Assembly: GCF_900142665.1 (NCBI RefSeq)
Contig: NZ_FRBR01000012.1
Coordinates: 83,240-147,239 of the forward strand
Reading direction: 5' to 3'
From: Roseovarius pacificus
GTDB taxonomy: Bacteria; Pseudomonadota; Alphaproteobacteria; Rhodobacterales; Rhodobacteraceae
Length of the DNA: 64,000 nucleotides
The notes beneath the pieces were generated by a model. That model did no database searches, had not been told where the DNA came from, and was given only the letters and a program-made list of their open reading frames with translations. The position numbers and the translations under genes were made by a program. Positions within the stretch are counted from its first letter, which is position 1, and each line of letters begins with the position of its first letter. Of this stretch, positions 27,002 through 34,747 are shown piece by piece.

Positions 27002-27964
27002 ATGATGGATCAACACACTGCGGAGCAGGCTCTCGAGGCACTGCGTGAGCTGCATATCGGAACGGATCGGGACGCGGAAGCCGCTTCCCACATCGAACGG
27101 CTTTTCGAGAAGGACGCTGCGGGTCATCGGACGCCTGTCGCTAAACGGTTCACCAAGACCCGTGAAACGCGTGGCGTGATGGTGATTGGTGAGCCCGGGA
27201 GCGGAAAATCCCATCTCGTCAATCGCACGCTCGAGAAACTGCCGATGTTGCGGCCGCAAGAAGATGGCACTCCGCGTTACATTGGTTGCGTGGTGCCCAG
27301 CCCCGCGACCTTCAAGAGCATGATGGGCGAGTTGCTGAAGGTATCCGGGTACCCTGTGGAGAGTAAACGGCAGGAGGCCTGGTCGCTGTTCCAGGATTTG
27401 CGCTATCGCTTGGCCGAGCTGGAGATCAGCGTGATCTGGATCGACGAGGCTCAGGACTTGTTCTGTGCCGATCGCAACCTGATCCTGCGGGCACTGAAAT
27501 CGTTGATGCAGGGTGAGCATGCCATCACGATCATCGTGTCCGGCACGAAAGACCTCGCGACCGTGATCCGGAGTGACCAGCAGGTAAAGCGGCGCTTTAC
27601 GTCTATTGTCCTACCCGAACTCACCGAACAATCCGACGGCGATAATTTCTGCCAGATCATGGAGCATTATTGCCAGCGTGTCGGGATTCACGCTCCGATG
27701 GAGACCGACTTGGTCGGACGGGTGTTCCACGGTGCCCGGTATTGTTTTGGACGGGCGGTAGAGCTGCTGTTGCTGGCGCTCGAGTTCGCGATCGAGAACG
27801 AAGATAGTCATCTCGAGATCGGGCATTTCGCCTCGGCCTACGCGATGCAGGAATCCTGTTCGGCGTCGGAGAACGTCTTCTTTGTCGAGCATTACTGGTT
27901 GATCGAGACGGATCCAGAAGAGGATCAGAGGCCCCGTCGGTCCACGGGCAAGCGGAAGCGGTGA
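27002..27964 (+). CDS. tnsC: TnsC/TniB-like AAA+ transposition regulator, 320 aa
   Basis: TnsC-type ATPases form filaments on target DNA and bridge target selectors with the transposase. Walker A is GEPGSGKSHLVN near residue 65 and Walker B is VIWIDEAQDL near residue 148, with the AAA+ arginine and sensor region after it (SGTKDLATVIRSDQQVKRRF). The start at 27002 follows a GAGGAG site; an overlapping GTG at 26996 is possible. The stop overlaps the region where tniQ begins, so translation of the three genes is probably coupled. Confidence 0.88.
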   Translation: MMDQHTAEQALEALRELHIGTDRDAEAASHIERLFEKDAAGHRTPVAKRFTKTRETRGVMVIGEPGSGKSHLVNRTLEKLPMLRPQEDGTPRYIGCVVPSPATFKSMMGELLKVSGYPVESKRQEAWSLFQDLRYRLAELEISVIWIDEAQDLFCADRNLILRALKSLMQGEHAITIIVSGTKDLATVIRSDQQVKRRFTSIVLPELTEQSDGDNFCQIMEHYCQRVGIHAPMETDLVGRVFHGARYCFGRAVELLLLALEFAIENEDSHLEIGHFASAYAMQESCSASENVFFVEHYWLIETDPEEDQRPRRSTGKRKR

Positions 27965-27969
27965 TTGCC

Positions 27970-29520
27970 ATGGCCAAGCTCTTTCCCAAAGTCTCCTTTG
28001 TTCACGATGAGACGCCCTTGTCCTGGGCGGCACGTCAGGCGGCCTTCCACAAGGGAGGTCGCCTCGTCCCGTTTCTCAATGATCTGCGTATTCCTGCCAT
28101 CGATCTCGCGCGGGGGCTTCCGGGGGCGGTTCATCGCCTCTGCGAGATCGCCGGCCAGGACCCGGTGCCGGTGGCTTGGAACACGATCAGCTCGATTGGC
28201 GCACGCCGCTTCAGCCTGCGCCAGCACGAATTTTCGGCTGAGTTCACGACCGGGGTCGAGACCAGGATTTGCCCCTATTGCCTTGCTGAGGACCAATATG
28301 ACCAGCGGCGCCCTGACGTTGCGATGCGTCATCGCCTTGCATGGCGCCTTGCGCCTGTTCGTACGTGCCGCCGCCACGGGACTCTGCTGCGCGATGTCCG
28401 AAAGGACGCGTGGGATGATCAACTGCATGAGCTGCAGGCCATGCAGGATATCATTGCAGCGGAATTGGCCGTGCCGGAGCCATGCGAACCGCGGGCACCC
28501 TCGCCACTCCAGACCTACGTGGAAAACCGTCTGGAAGGACATTCCGGTCCGATCTGGTTGGATGGGCAAGGCATTGATCAGGCGAGCCGGGCAGTCGAGA
28601 TGGTGGGCGGGTTGATCGCCTTCGGCCCAAAGCAGCAGGCCGCTGAGCTGTCTCAGCGCATGTGGGACGACGCCGGACGTGCAGGTTGGGGCCTCGCAGC
28701 AGGGGGCGAAGCCGAAGTGGTGGCTTTTCTTGAAGATACGCTGAAGGCCTCAACGCGCAGTGAGGGATTTGCGAGCCCTCGGAGCGCTTTCGGGATGCTC
28801 TATGCGTGGCTCAACTCAGGGCACCTCTCAAAGGACCCAGGGCCGATCCATGCTCTCCTGCGTCATGTGATCATTGAGAATACGCCTCTGGTCCCTGGGC
28901 GGAATGTTCTGGGTCAGCCGGTGGCCCGTCCGAAATACAGTACCCTGAGTTCGATTTCCAAAGCTGAGAACGTCCATCCCTCGACGCTTCACAACCTTCT
29001 CAAGGCAGCTGGCATGTCGCCCAAAGAGGGTGAGGGGGCAGGGGCTGGGCGCCTAGTCGTCGACTATGCGAAGGTTGTCGAGCTGCTCGGGGATGCGAAG
29101 TTTGCTGTGCCGACGACCCAGGTTCCGTATGTCTTGACCTGTTCACGGCCGGTCGCAAGCGCGTTGATCGAACTGGGATTGCTGAGCCGTATCCATGATC
29201 ATCGGCATCTGCAAAGCAAGGTCGGCAAAGCTGTCGATGGCCGCAGCATCAATAAAGTGCTCGATGTCCTGCGAGACAGGTTCGACGAAGTGGAGGAGCT
29301 ACCTGTCGGCATGGAGCCCTTGGCCAGGTGTGCGGAGAAATCCCGGGCGAAGCTGAAGGTGATCCTGGAACTCCTCTTCAAAGGGCACTTGTCCAACGTG
29401 GTGCGTCTCGATGGTCAGGTAGGGTTTGCTGCCATTCATCTGGATCCAGAGGAGATAAAGTCCGTTTTGGAATCGCCGCCGGTTGGGGTATCTGAGGACG
29501 CATATTTCCTGATCCACTGA
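27970..29520 (+). CDS. tniQ: TniQ family target-selection protein, 516 aa
   Basis: TniQ/TnsD proteins direct Tn7-like insertion to a site or to a partner complex. The N-terminal TniQ domain begins FVHDETPLSWAARQAAFHK, and a zinc-binding set appears as CPYC near residue 98 and CRRH near residue 134. The rest is helical and could bind DNA. The ATG at 27970 is preferred; a GTG at 27961 that overlaps the tnsC stop is an alternative. A strong terminator follows 37 bases after the stop. Its length of 516 aa leaves room for a site-specific DNA-binding region, so it may recognise a fixed attachment site. Confidence 0.85.
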   Translation: MAKLFPKVSFVHDETPLSWAARQAAFHKGGRLVPFLNDLRIPAIDLARGLPGAVHRLCEIAGQDPVPVAWNTISSIGARRFSLRQHEFSAEFTTGVETRICPYCLAEDQYDQRRPDVAMRHRLAWRLAPVRTCRRHGTLLRDVRKDAWDDQLHELQAMQDIIAAELAVPEPCEPRAPSPLQTYVENRLEGHSGPIWLDGQGIDQASRAVEMVGGLIAFGPKQQAAELSQRMWDDAGRAGWGLAAGGEAEVVAFLEDTLKASTRSEGFASPRSAFGMLYAWLNSGHLSKDPGPIHALLRHVIIENTPLVPGRNVLGQPVARPKYSTLSSISKAENVHPSTLHNLLKAAGMSPKEGEGAGAGRLVVDYAKVVELLGDAKFAVPTTQVPYVLTCSRPVASALIELGLLSRIHDHRHLQSKVGKAVDGRSINKVLDVLRDRFDEVEELPVGMEPLARCAEKSRAKLKVILELLFKGHLSNVVRLDGQVGFAAIHLDPEEIKSVLESPPVGVSEDAYFLIH

Positions 29521-29556
29521 CCTCGTCCCCCCAAGCTTTCCTGATGAAAGTCTGCA

Positions 29557-29582
29557 ATGCCGCCTTCGGGCGGCATTTTTTT
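29557..29582 (+). terminator. Rho-independent terminator after tniQ
   Basis: ATGCCGCC pairs perfectly with GGCGGCAT around a TTCG tetraloop, and a run of T follows (29577-29582). It ends the rightward transposition operon. Confidence 0.92.
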
Positions 29583-29695
29583 GTGAACTTTCGATGGTCA
29601 TTTGATGTGGGTGTAGTGGTCAAAATGGCCGCCTCAGCGTGATTGCGTATAAATATTATTGTTTAATAACAATAACATATTTTCGGATGAGGTCA

Positions 29696-29744
29696 GGTGG
29701 TGGACATTTATTGGTGGTTTCCACAGGTGTGTATCTCCACCACC
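29696..29744. repeat. 9-bp perfect inverted repeat, GGTGGTGGA / TCCACCACC
   Basis: GGTGGTGGA at 29696-29704 is mirrored by TCCACCACC at 29736-29744. The 31-base interval holds a further GGTGG/CCAC-like pair (TTGGTGGTTTCCACAGG). It lies about 115 bases after the tniQ terminator, with no T-run. Confidence 0.5.
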
Positions 29745-30027
29745 AATTCGTAGCCACTGGCGGGGTTGAAAACGCCATTTCGCAAGCAAAAGAGGGGGAT
29801 TGGGCGCAAGCGTCAGGTGGTCTCGTTTGTGGCGACTCATGGCGCGCGAAAGCCAGTTTGTCTTTGTCGGGCGGTACGTGGGAGGAAAACTCCGGGGTGC
29901 AAAATGGTGCCTGGGCCCAGGGGTCATAGATACTTGTAACCAAATGAAGTTTTGTGTTGTCCGTTGGGGCTGTTCTCCTGGGGGTCGAACAATGCCGACA
30001 GCCTCTCAGACATGGGCGGACACGAGA

Positions 30028-30049
30028 AAGGGCGGCTTTCGCCGCCCTT
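30028..30049 (-). terminator. Hairpin, probable terminator of the leftward 116-aa gene
   Basis: AAGGGCGGC pairs with GCCGCCCTT around a four-base loop, which is GAAA when read on the minus strand. On that strand the stem is followed by TTTCTCG, a short T-rich stretch. It lies about 100 bases downstream of the gene ending at 30146. Confidence 0.6.
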
Positions 30050-30145
30050 GGGTAAGTGTTCAAATTCTTGGTTTCGGGGACTGCCCCCTGGGCAATGGCA
30101 TCTTCAAGGCACGTGCGGGCTCATGAAACGCATTGCAGCCCTGTT

Positions 30146-30496
30146 TCAGTCCGCAGCGCGAAACCTTGCGATAAGCTCACTGATGCGTGCCCCATACCAT
30201 CGTGCCATGTTGGACGCTGGCAGATTGCGTTGATGACCGATGCGGTCGAGCGATGATGGCGCCTGTTCGGCGAGAACGCGATGGATTTGGTGCAAGGCCG
30301 CCTCCACGGCATTGGCGTCAGGAAATGGCTGGTCAAAGGCACAGATCAGCCCGCATAGGGCCGAGAAACCGCTTGGATCATCGAGGGCATCGAGCAGATC
30401 ACAGAGACCCGCGCCATGACGGCGCAGATGTTTCTCCGTTTCATCGGTTGCGTCGAAGCGGGCCTGGCTGGTGGTTGCGGGGTTGGGGTTGAGCAT
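30146..30496 (-). CDS. Hypothetical protein, 116 aa
   Basis: Unrecognised protein beginning MLNPNPATTSQARFDATDE. I chose the ATG at 30496 because an AGGAAG site lies about six bases upstream; longer starts up to 30550 lack one. The protein is helical, with an LCDLLDALDDPSGFSALCGL stretch and no membrane segment. It lies downstream of another small leftward gene of similar character (30731-31123); both are acidic helical proteins with the word ALDDP/ALDQP, perhaps distant relatives. The function is unknown. Confidence 0.6.
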   Translation of the reverse strand: MLNPNPATTSQARFDATDETEKHLRRHGAGLCDLLDALDDPSGFSALCGLICAFDQPFPDANAVEAALHQIHRVLAEQAPSSLDRIGHQRNLPASNMARWYGARISELIARFRAAD

Positions 30497-30690
30497 GAGG
30501 AACTTCCTTTGCATGAACGGTGCTGGTGGTGCCTGTTTCATCGGCGTCATGGTCTCCGTGCATTGCGGGATGGGTTCTGCGTATGGGTGGATCCTTTGGT
30601 GGTTTCTTGTTCCGTGGTGAGAAGATTGGCCTGTCTTTCAGGACACGAAGGAAAAATCTGAGGTTGGTGTCGTTTTGGTCGATGGGGCCC

Positions 30691-30719
30691 ACACCGCCGC
30701 CGAAAATGTGCGGCGGTGT
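30691..30719. repeat. GC-rich 9-bp inverted repeat after the 130-aa gene
   Basis: ACACCGCCG (30691-30699) pairs with CGGCGGTGT (30711-30719). It sits 11 bases past the stop of the leftward gene ending at 30731. There is no T-run, so it may be a transcript-stabilising hairpin or a weak terminator. Confidence 0.55.
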
Positions 30720-30730
30720 CGGACCATTGT

Positions 30731-31123
30731 TCAGGCCGCCCGTTCTTCCGGATCCGGGATGACGCTGGCGGCGCGCAGTGCATCATCAAGACCGTCGGCA
30801 AGCAGGCAGAGCTCGGGCACGATTGGATCCTCGGGTTCCAGCATCGCGAAGAAGCCGACATCCTCCCAGTCGCCGTTGGTGTGCTCGAGAAAAAGCATGT
30901 CGCGCAGTTCGAGAAGCATGCGCCGAACGCGGCGGGTGAGGGGGCCTGGTTGGTCGAGCGCATCGCGGATCGCATTGACGAGCCGCACACCCTGGCGATC
31001 CGCCAAGAGATTGGCAGCATCGCCGAGTGCAGTATCGTGATCGGACAGAAACGAGCGCAGCGCCAGTTCGCTGGTCTTCGTGGCGCAGGTGGTCGTTCCA
31101 TCGGATATCGGTGAATGAAACAT
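30731..31123 (-). CDS. Hypothetical protein, 130 aa
   Basis: Unrecognised helical protein beginning MFHSPISDGTTTCATKTSE. A GGAGG site lies four bases before the ATG at 31123, supporting that start. The middle contains VRLVNAIRDALDQPGPLTRR and the C-terminus is acidic. It is followed by a GC-rich hairpin. It has no membrane segment or catalytic motif. It lies between the 116-aa gene and the long helicase gene, all leftward, but the 250-base gap to the helicase suggests separate transcription. Confidence 0.6.
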   Translation of the reverse strand: MFHSPISDGTTTCATKTSELALRSFLSDHDTALGDAANLLADRQGVRLVNAIRDALDQPGPLTRRVRRMLLELRDMLFLEHTNGDWEDVGFFAMLEPEDPIVPELCLLADGLDDALRAASVIPDPEERAA

Positions 31124-31371
31124 GGGGCCTCCTTGATGACAGATTGGTCCGGGTTTCGTCCCGGGTCAGGAAAGGTCGGAGGTCCGTGTTTGGCCGGTGG
31201 TTGGATTGAGCTTTGCGTTGGTCCTTGGTTGCGTGTCGATCGCATCCGTTTTTGCGATTACAACGAACATTGGCCGAAAATGATGAAGGCAAAACAGTTT
31301 TCAGAAATTTTTTGAGAAAGGTCAGTCGTCAAGACGCAAGTATCGGCCGCGCGACATGAAGGGAGCGGGTG

Positions 31372-34278
31372 TTATGCAGGTTTTCGGATCTTTGCCTTGC
31401 CGCTGCAATCGGGGAAGCGGACACAGCCGAGGAAGGGTCCGAACCTGCCCCGGCGCTCGATGAGCCAGCCGTCTTCACAGGCCGGGCAGGCTTGCTGAGT
31501 GGTGCCGCATTGCGAACAGGCCATCTTGCCCGCTTCAGCGGCACGGAGCGGGAGGCCGGTGCCGCAATCCGGGCATGCGGGCATCCGGTTGCCGCAGAGT
31601 TTCACGTGTTCGCAGCGATACCAGCCCGGCCCGTCCTTTCCGGGCATGTAGAGGAGACGCCCGCCGCATTGCAGGCAGGTGTGCGTGCGCCGCGCTGCAT
31701 CTTGCGGGCCGGAAGCGCCGTAGCCGGGATCCTTCATCAGTTCGGTCACGAAGGCGGAGGGGCGGGCCTCGGAGGCCAGGATGGTGACTGTGCGCCGTGC
31801 CCGCGTCATCGCGACATACATGACGCGGCGCTCCTCGGCATTGGCGAAGGGTTCGGCCTCGGGGGAGACGAGGCTCAGAAGCGGATCATCCACGATCAGG
31901 GAAGGGAAGCCCATGCGCGTGTTGTCTGCGCCAAGAATGACCACATGATCGGCCTCGAGCCCCTTGGAGGCGTGGATGGTCTTGTAATTGATCGTGATCT
32001 GCGGGTGCTGTCGGCGCAGGCGTCTCAGATCGGGTTCGATGAAACGGTATCGCCCCAGCAGCAAGACCGTCGTGGGGCGATCGCCATTGATGGCGCCGGC
32101 CGCCAGCGTCGCAAGTGTTTGGCCCAGGACCTCGTCTGCTGTTTCGCGCCGGGTCCAGGCGATGCGGATGGCCGGTTGATCGGCCTCGCCCGCCGGGACC
32201 ACTGTCTTTGTGATCTGGGCCGGGTTTTGCAGGATAAAGCGCCGCGCCGCGAGCGCGATCTTGTCGACTGAACGAAAAGTGCGGCCAAGATCGACACTAC
32301 GATGGACGCCGGTGGACCCGGCATATTGCCCGCCGAACTCAGCCCCGAAATTTCGCATGATGTGGATGTCCGAGCCTGCGAAGCGGTAGATCGATTGCCA
32401 GTCATCCCCGACGGCGAAGACCCTGGCGTCTGCGTGCTGGGCCTTGAGCGCCTTGATAAGACGTGCCCGGCCAACCGAGATGTCCTGAAACTCATCGACA
32501 AGGATGTGGCGGAAAGGGCTGTCATAGCGTCCACTCTCTACATGCGCGGTCGCCCGGATCACCATGTCCTCGAAATCGATGCGGTCGCCCAGACGGGTCT
32601 GATATTCGTCGAAGACGGCGTCGAAAATCCTGAGGAAGGCGTCTGCACGCTTGCCCAGCTTCAGGGTCGACGCCTTTTGCGCGCAATCGTCGATCCGGTA
32701 ACCTCCGTTCTTGAAATGGCGCAGGAAGGTGGCGACCAGAGACGAGAAGCTGTCGACCATCCCGACCTGTGTGACCTGATCGTAAATCTCGATCTCAGGA
32801 AGGGGTCGTCGGGTGATGTGGGGCTCGAGTTTTCGGGCCAGGGCATCGAGAAGGCGTCCTTCCTCGCGCTCCCAACTGTAGGTCTCGATCAGGACGGTCT
32901 CATGCTCGGCGTGGACCTGCCGTTTCCACTCCATGCCCGCCAGATACTCATCCCGGTCGACGAAGGGCGCGGTGGTTAACTCCTCGCTGCCGTCCCGCAA
33001 CCGTTTCTTGCGCACCCCGAAATGTTCGAGATAGACGCCGCTTTCGGTGAGGCGGAAATCGGGCGTATAGGCGCGACGCCCGGTTCCCGTGAGCTTGTGC
33101 TCGTAGGTCGGTTCGTATTCATAGGCGATGCCGTTGCGATAGAGCCAGTTCGCGATCAGAAGCTCTTCGAAGCTCTTGACCGTCTCGCCCTGGAGGGTGC
33201 GCAGGTTGCGGCTTTCGATTTCGGAATACCAGGCGTGGGCGGTCTGATAATCCCAGGGCGACGGGAAGTCATCGAAGAAGCCAGCGAACCAGCCGATCAC
33301 CGTCTCGGCGACCTCGGTGAGCCTGTTCACGATATCGCGCAAGATCTCGCGGATCAGCGACAGGAAGGCCTTGTCGTCTGTGGCGGTGGGGGCGAGCGGG
33401 GGCTTTTCGCCCTCGACGGCGCCGATGATTTCATAGGCCAGCGCGTGAAAGGTGCGCGCGGCGATGGGCACACCGCATCGGGCCTCGATGCGTTCGGACA
33501 TTTCGGTGGCGGCATCCTTGGCGAAGGCGAGAAGCAGCAATTCCTGCGGTGCCCGGATACCGGCCTTGACCAGATAGGCGGCCTTGGCGGTGATGACGCT
33601 GGTCTTGCCCGAGCCTGCACCGGCGAGAACCAGGGTCGCGTCCTCGTCGACCACGATGGAGAGCCGTTGCTCGGGCGTCAGGGGCATTGATTCCACGGTA
33701 TCGAGGAAGTCTTTCCACCTGGCGAGCTGACCGTGCACGAAGGTCTCTATCGCGGTGTTGCGCGTGCCGACGGGGTCGGCGGCGAAGGCGGTGATCGGCG
33801 AGACCCGGCGGATGGTGTCTTTGCCGACGGCTGCCGGGTTGAGCTTGGAGAGGACACGATCCGTCAGGTCTGCCGCCTGTCGTGCCAGCGGATCTATGTG
33901 GCAGGCGGCGGGGTATTGATCCGGTGTCTTGAGGCCTTTGAGGGCCTTGAGGAGGCGGCGAATGCTGTCCTCTTCGCGATTGAGCTGCTCAAGGTTGAAT
34001 TGCGACCACGCTGTCTCGACGGCCTCGGCAAAGGCGTGGGCCTTTGAACCCTGGACGGCCGGAAGCAGGATGTTTGCCCCATCGCTCAGGTGGAGGGCGA
34101 GGGAGGACGAAAGCAGTCTGCGTCTTGTCGTGGGCTTCGAAGCAATTTCGTCGAAGGGGATCGTGCTCCGGGTGCCGCCCCTGGCGGAAATGCCCTTTGG
34201 TCCAAGGTCGAAAGCGCGCGGATGCCGTCGCAGCGGATCCGTCATAAATGCGAGAAGAGGATGAGCGACGAGTTCCAT
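31372..34278 (-). CDS. UvrD-type (SF1) helicase with nuclease-like insert and zinc-ribbon tail, about 968 aa
   Basis: SF1A helicase motifs are clear: VLAGAGSGKTSVI near residue 218, ILVDEFQDIS near 600, a GDDWQSIYRFAGSD motif near 640, and YVAMTRARRTV near 840. Between motif I and the DEFQD box lies a segment with AYTPDFRLTESGVYLEHFGV, which resembles the PD-(D/E) part of a nuclease insert of the kind seen in HelD-like proteins. The last 110 residues carry several CxxC pairs and GRFGPFLGCVRFPDCSG, a topoisomerase-type zinc ribbon. The start is uncertain: ATG at 34278 is the best guess, and the frame is open to 34458. The role is inferred as DNA repair or defence. Confidence 0.82.
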   Translation of the reverse strand: MELVAHPLLAFMTDPLRRHPRAFDLGPKGISARGGTRSTIPFDEIASKPTTRRRLLSSSLALHLSDGANILLPAVQGSKAHAFAEAVETAWSQFNLEQLNREEDSIRRLLKALKGLKTPDQYPAACHIDPLARQAADLTDRVLSKLNPAAVGKDTIRRVSPITAFAADPVGTRNTAIETFVHGQLARWKDFLDTVESMPLTPEQRLSIVVDEDATLVLAGAGSGKTSVITAKAAYLVKAGIRAPQELLLLAFAKDAATEMSERIEARCGVPIAARTFHALAYEIIGAVEGEKPPLAPTATDDKAFLSLIREILRDIVNRLTEVAETVIGWFAGFFDDFPSPWDYQTAHAWYSEIESRNLRTLQGETVKSFEELLIANWLYRNGIAYEYEPTYEHKLTGTGRRAYTPDFRLTESGVYLEHFGVRKKRLRDGSEELTTAPFVDRDEYLAGMEWKRQVHAEHETVLIETYSWEREEGRLLDALARKLEPHITRRPLPEIEIYDQVTQVGMVDSFSSLVATFLRHFKNGGYRIDDCAQKASTLKLGKRADAFLRIFDAVFDEYQTRLGDRIDFEDMVIRATAHVESGRYDSPFRHILVDEFQDISVGRARLIKALKAQHADARVFAVGDDWQSIYRFAGSDIHIMRNFGAEFGGQYAGSTGVHRSVDLGRTFRSVDKIALAARRFILQNPAQITKTVVPAGEADQPAIRIAWTRRETADEVLGQTLATLAAGAINGDRPTTVLLLGRYRFIEPDLRRLRRQHPQITINYKTIHASKGLEADHVVILGADNTRMGFPSLIVDDPLLSLVSPEAEPFANAEERRVMYVAMTRARRTVTILASEARPSAFVTELMKDPGYGASGPQDAARRTHTCLQCGGRLLYMPGKDGPGWYRCEHVKLCGNRMPACPDCGTGLPLRAAEAGKMACSQCGTTQQACPACEDGWLIERRGRFGPFLGCVRFPDCSGKAKIRKPA

Positions 34279-34486
34279 CAGCACCGATTTGCAAGCGTTT
34301 TCGGAGGTATAGCAGATCAGCGCGAGGTGAGAACCGGGTAGGGTGTGATAAGTTTGTGTGGCTTCAAGGGGATCATGCACTATGGCAGAGCACCTTACAG
34401 AAATGGCGTATTTTGTTGAAAAACTCGTGCTTGATCGAAGCGTAAGTTGCTGATTCAATTCTTCTGGCCAGCGGGGGAATTGAGCA

Positions 34487-34633
34487 ATGTTGGGACCGAA
34501 GCAGGAAGCACAGGCGGCGCTGTTCTACGAGTTCTCGCTGGAAGATCACGTTCCGCAAGACCATCTTCTTCGCTCCATTGATCGGTTCGTCGACCTTGCG
34601 GACATTCGCTGTTCTTGCAGTGCATTTGTTTGA
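34487..34633 (+). pseudogene. IS1182-family transposase N-terminal remnant
   Basis: The frame starts MLGPKQEAQAALFYEFSLED and continues with VPQDHLLRSIDRFVDLADIR, which I recognise as the conserved start of IS1182-family transposases. After about 41 residues the similarity ends and a stop follows at 34631. The full gene would be over 400 codons. It lies between the divergent helicase gene and the GHKL gene and marks a past insertion and deletion event at this junction. Confidence 0.8.
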
Positions 34634-34747
34634 CTGCGGTAAAGCGGACATTGCCCTTGGTTTAAGGATGCGGACGCAAGTGTTCCCTGCTATCAACACA
34701 TGGAATACGAAGGTGGTCCCGCCATAGTGGTGTGCAAGGATAACAAT

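Larger units (their letters stand above)
23692..29520 (+). mobile_element. Tn7-like transposition module (tnsA, 90-aa gene, tnsB, tnsC, tniQ)
   Basis: Five rightward genes form the transposition core of a Tn7-like element: an endonuclease-like TnsA, a small unknown protein, a DDE transposase, an AAA+ ATPase and a TniQ target-selection protein. All frames are open and the last three genes overlap or nearly touch. The coordinates given cover the genes only. One element end should lie in 22301-23691. By analogy with Tn7 the cargo would lie beyond tniQ, which would make the helicase and GHKL/HEPN genes candidate cargo, but I could not find the second end. Confidence 0.8.
29583..30145. other. Non-coding region right of the transposition module
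   Basis: About 560 bases without a convincing gene; the overlapping frames on both strands have odd compositions. It contains an AT-rich patch at 29641-29690, an inverted repeat at 29696-29744 and a hairpin at 30028-30049. If the element carried no cargo the second end would be here, but I found no sequence that clearly mirrors the tnsA side. Confidence 0.4.
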
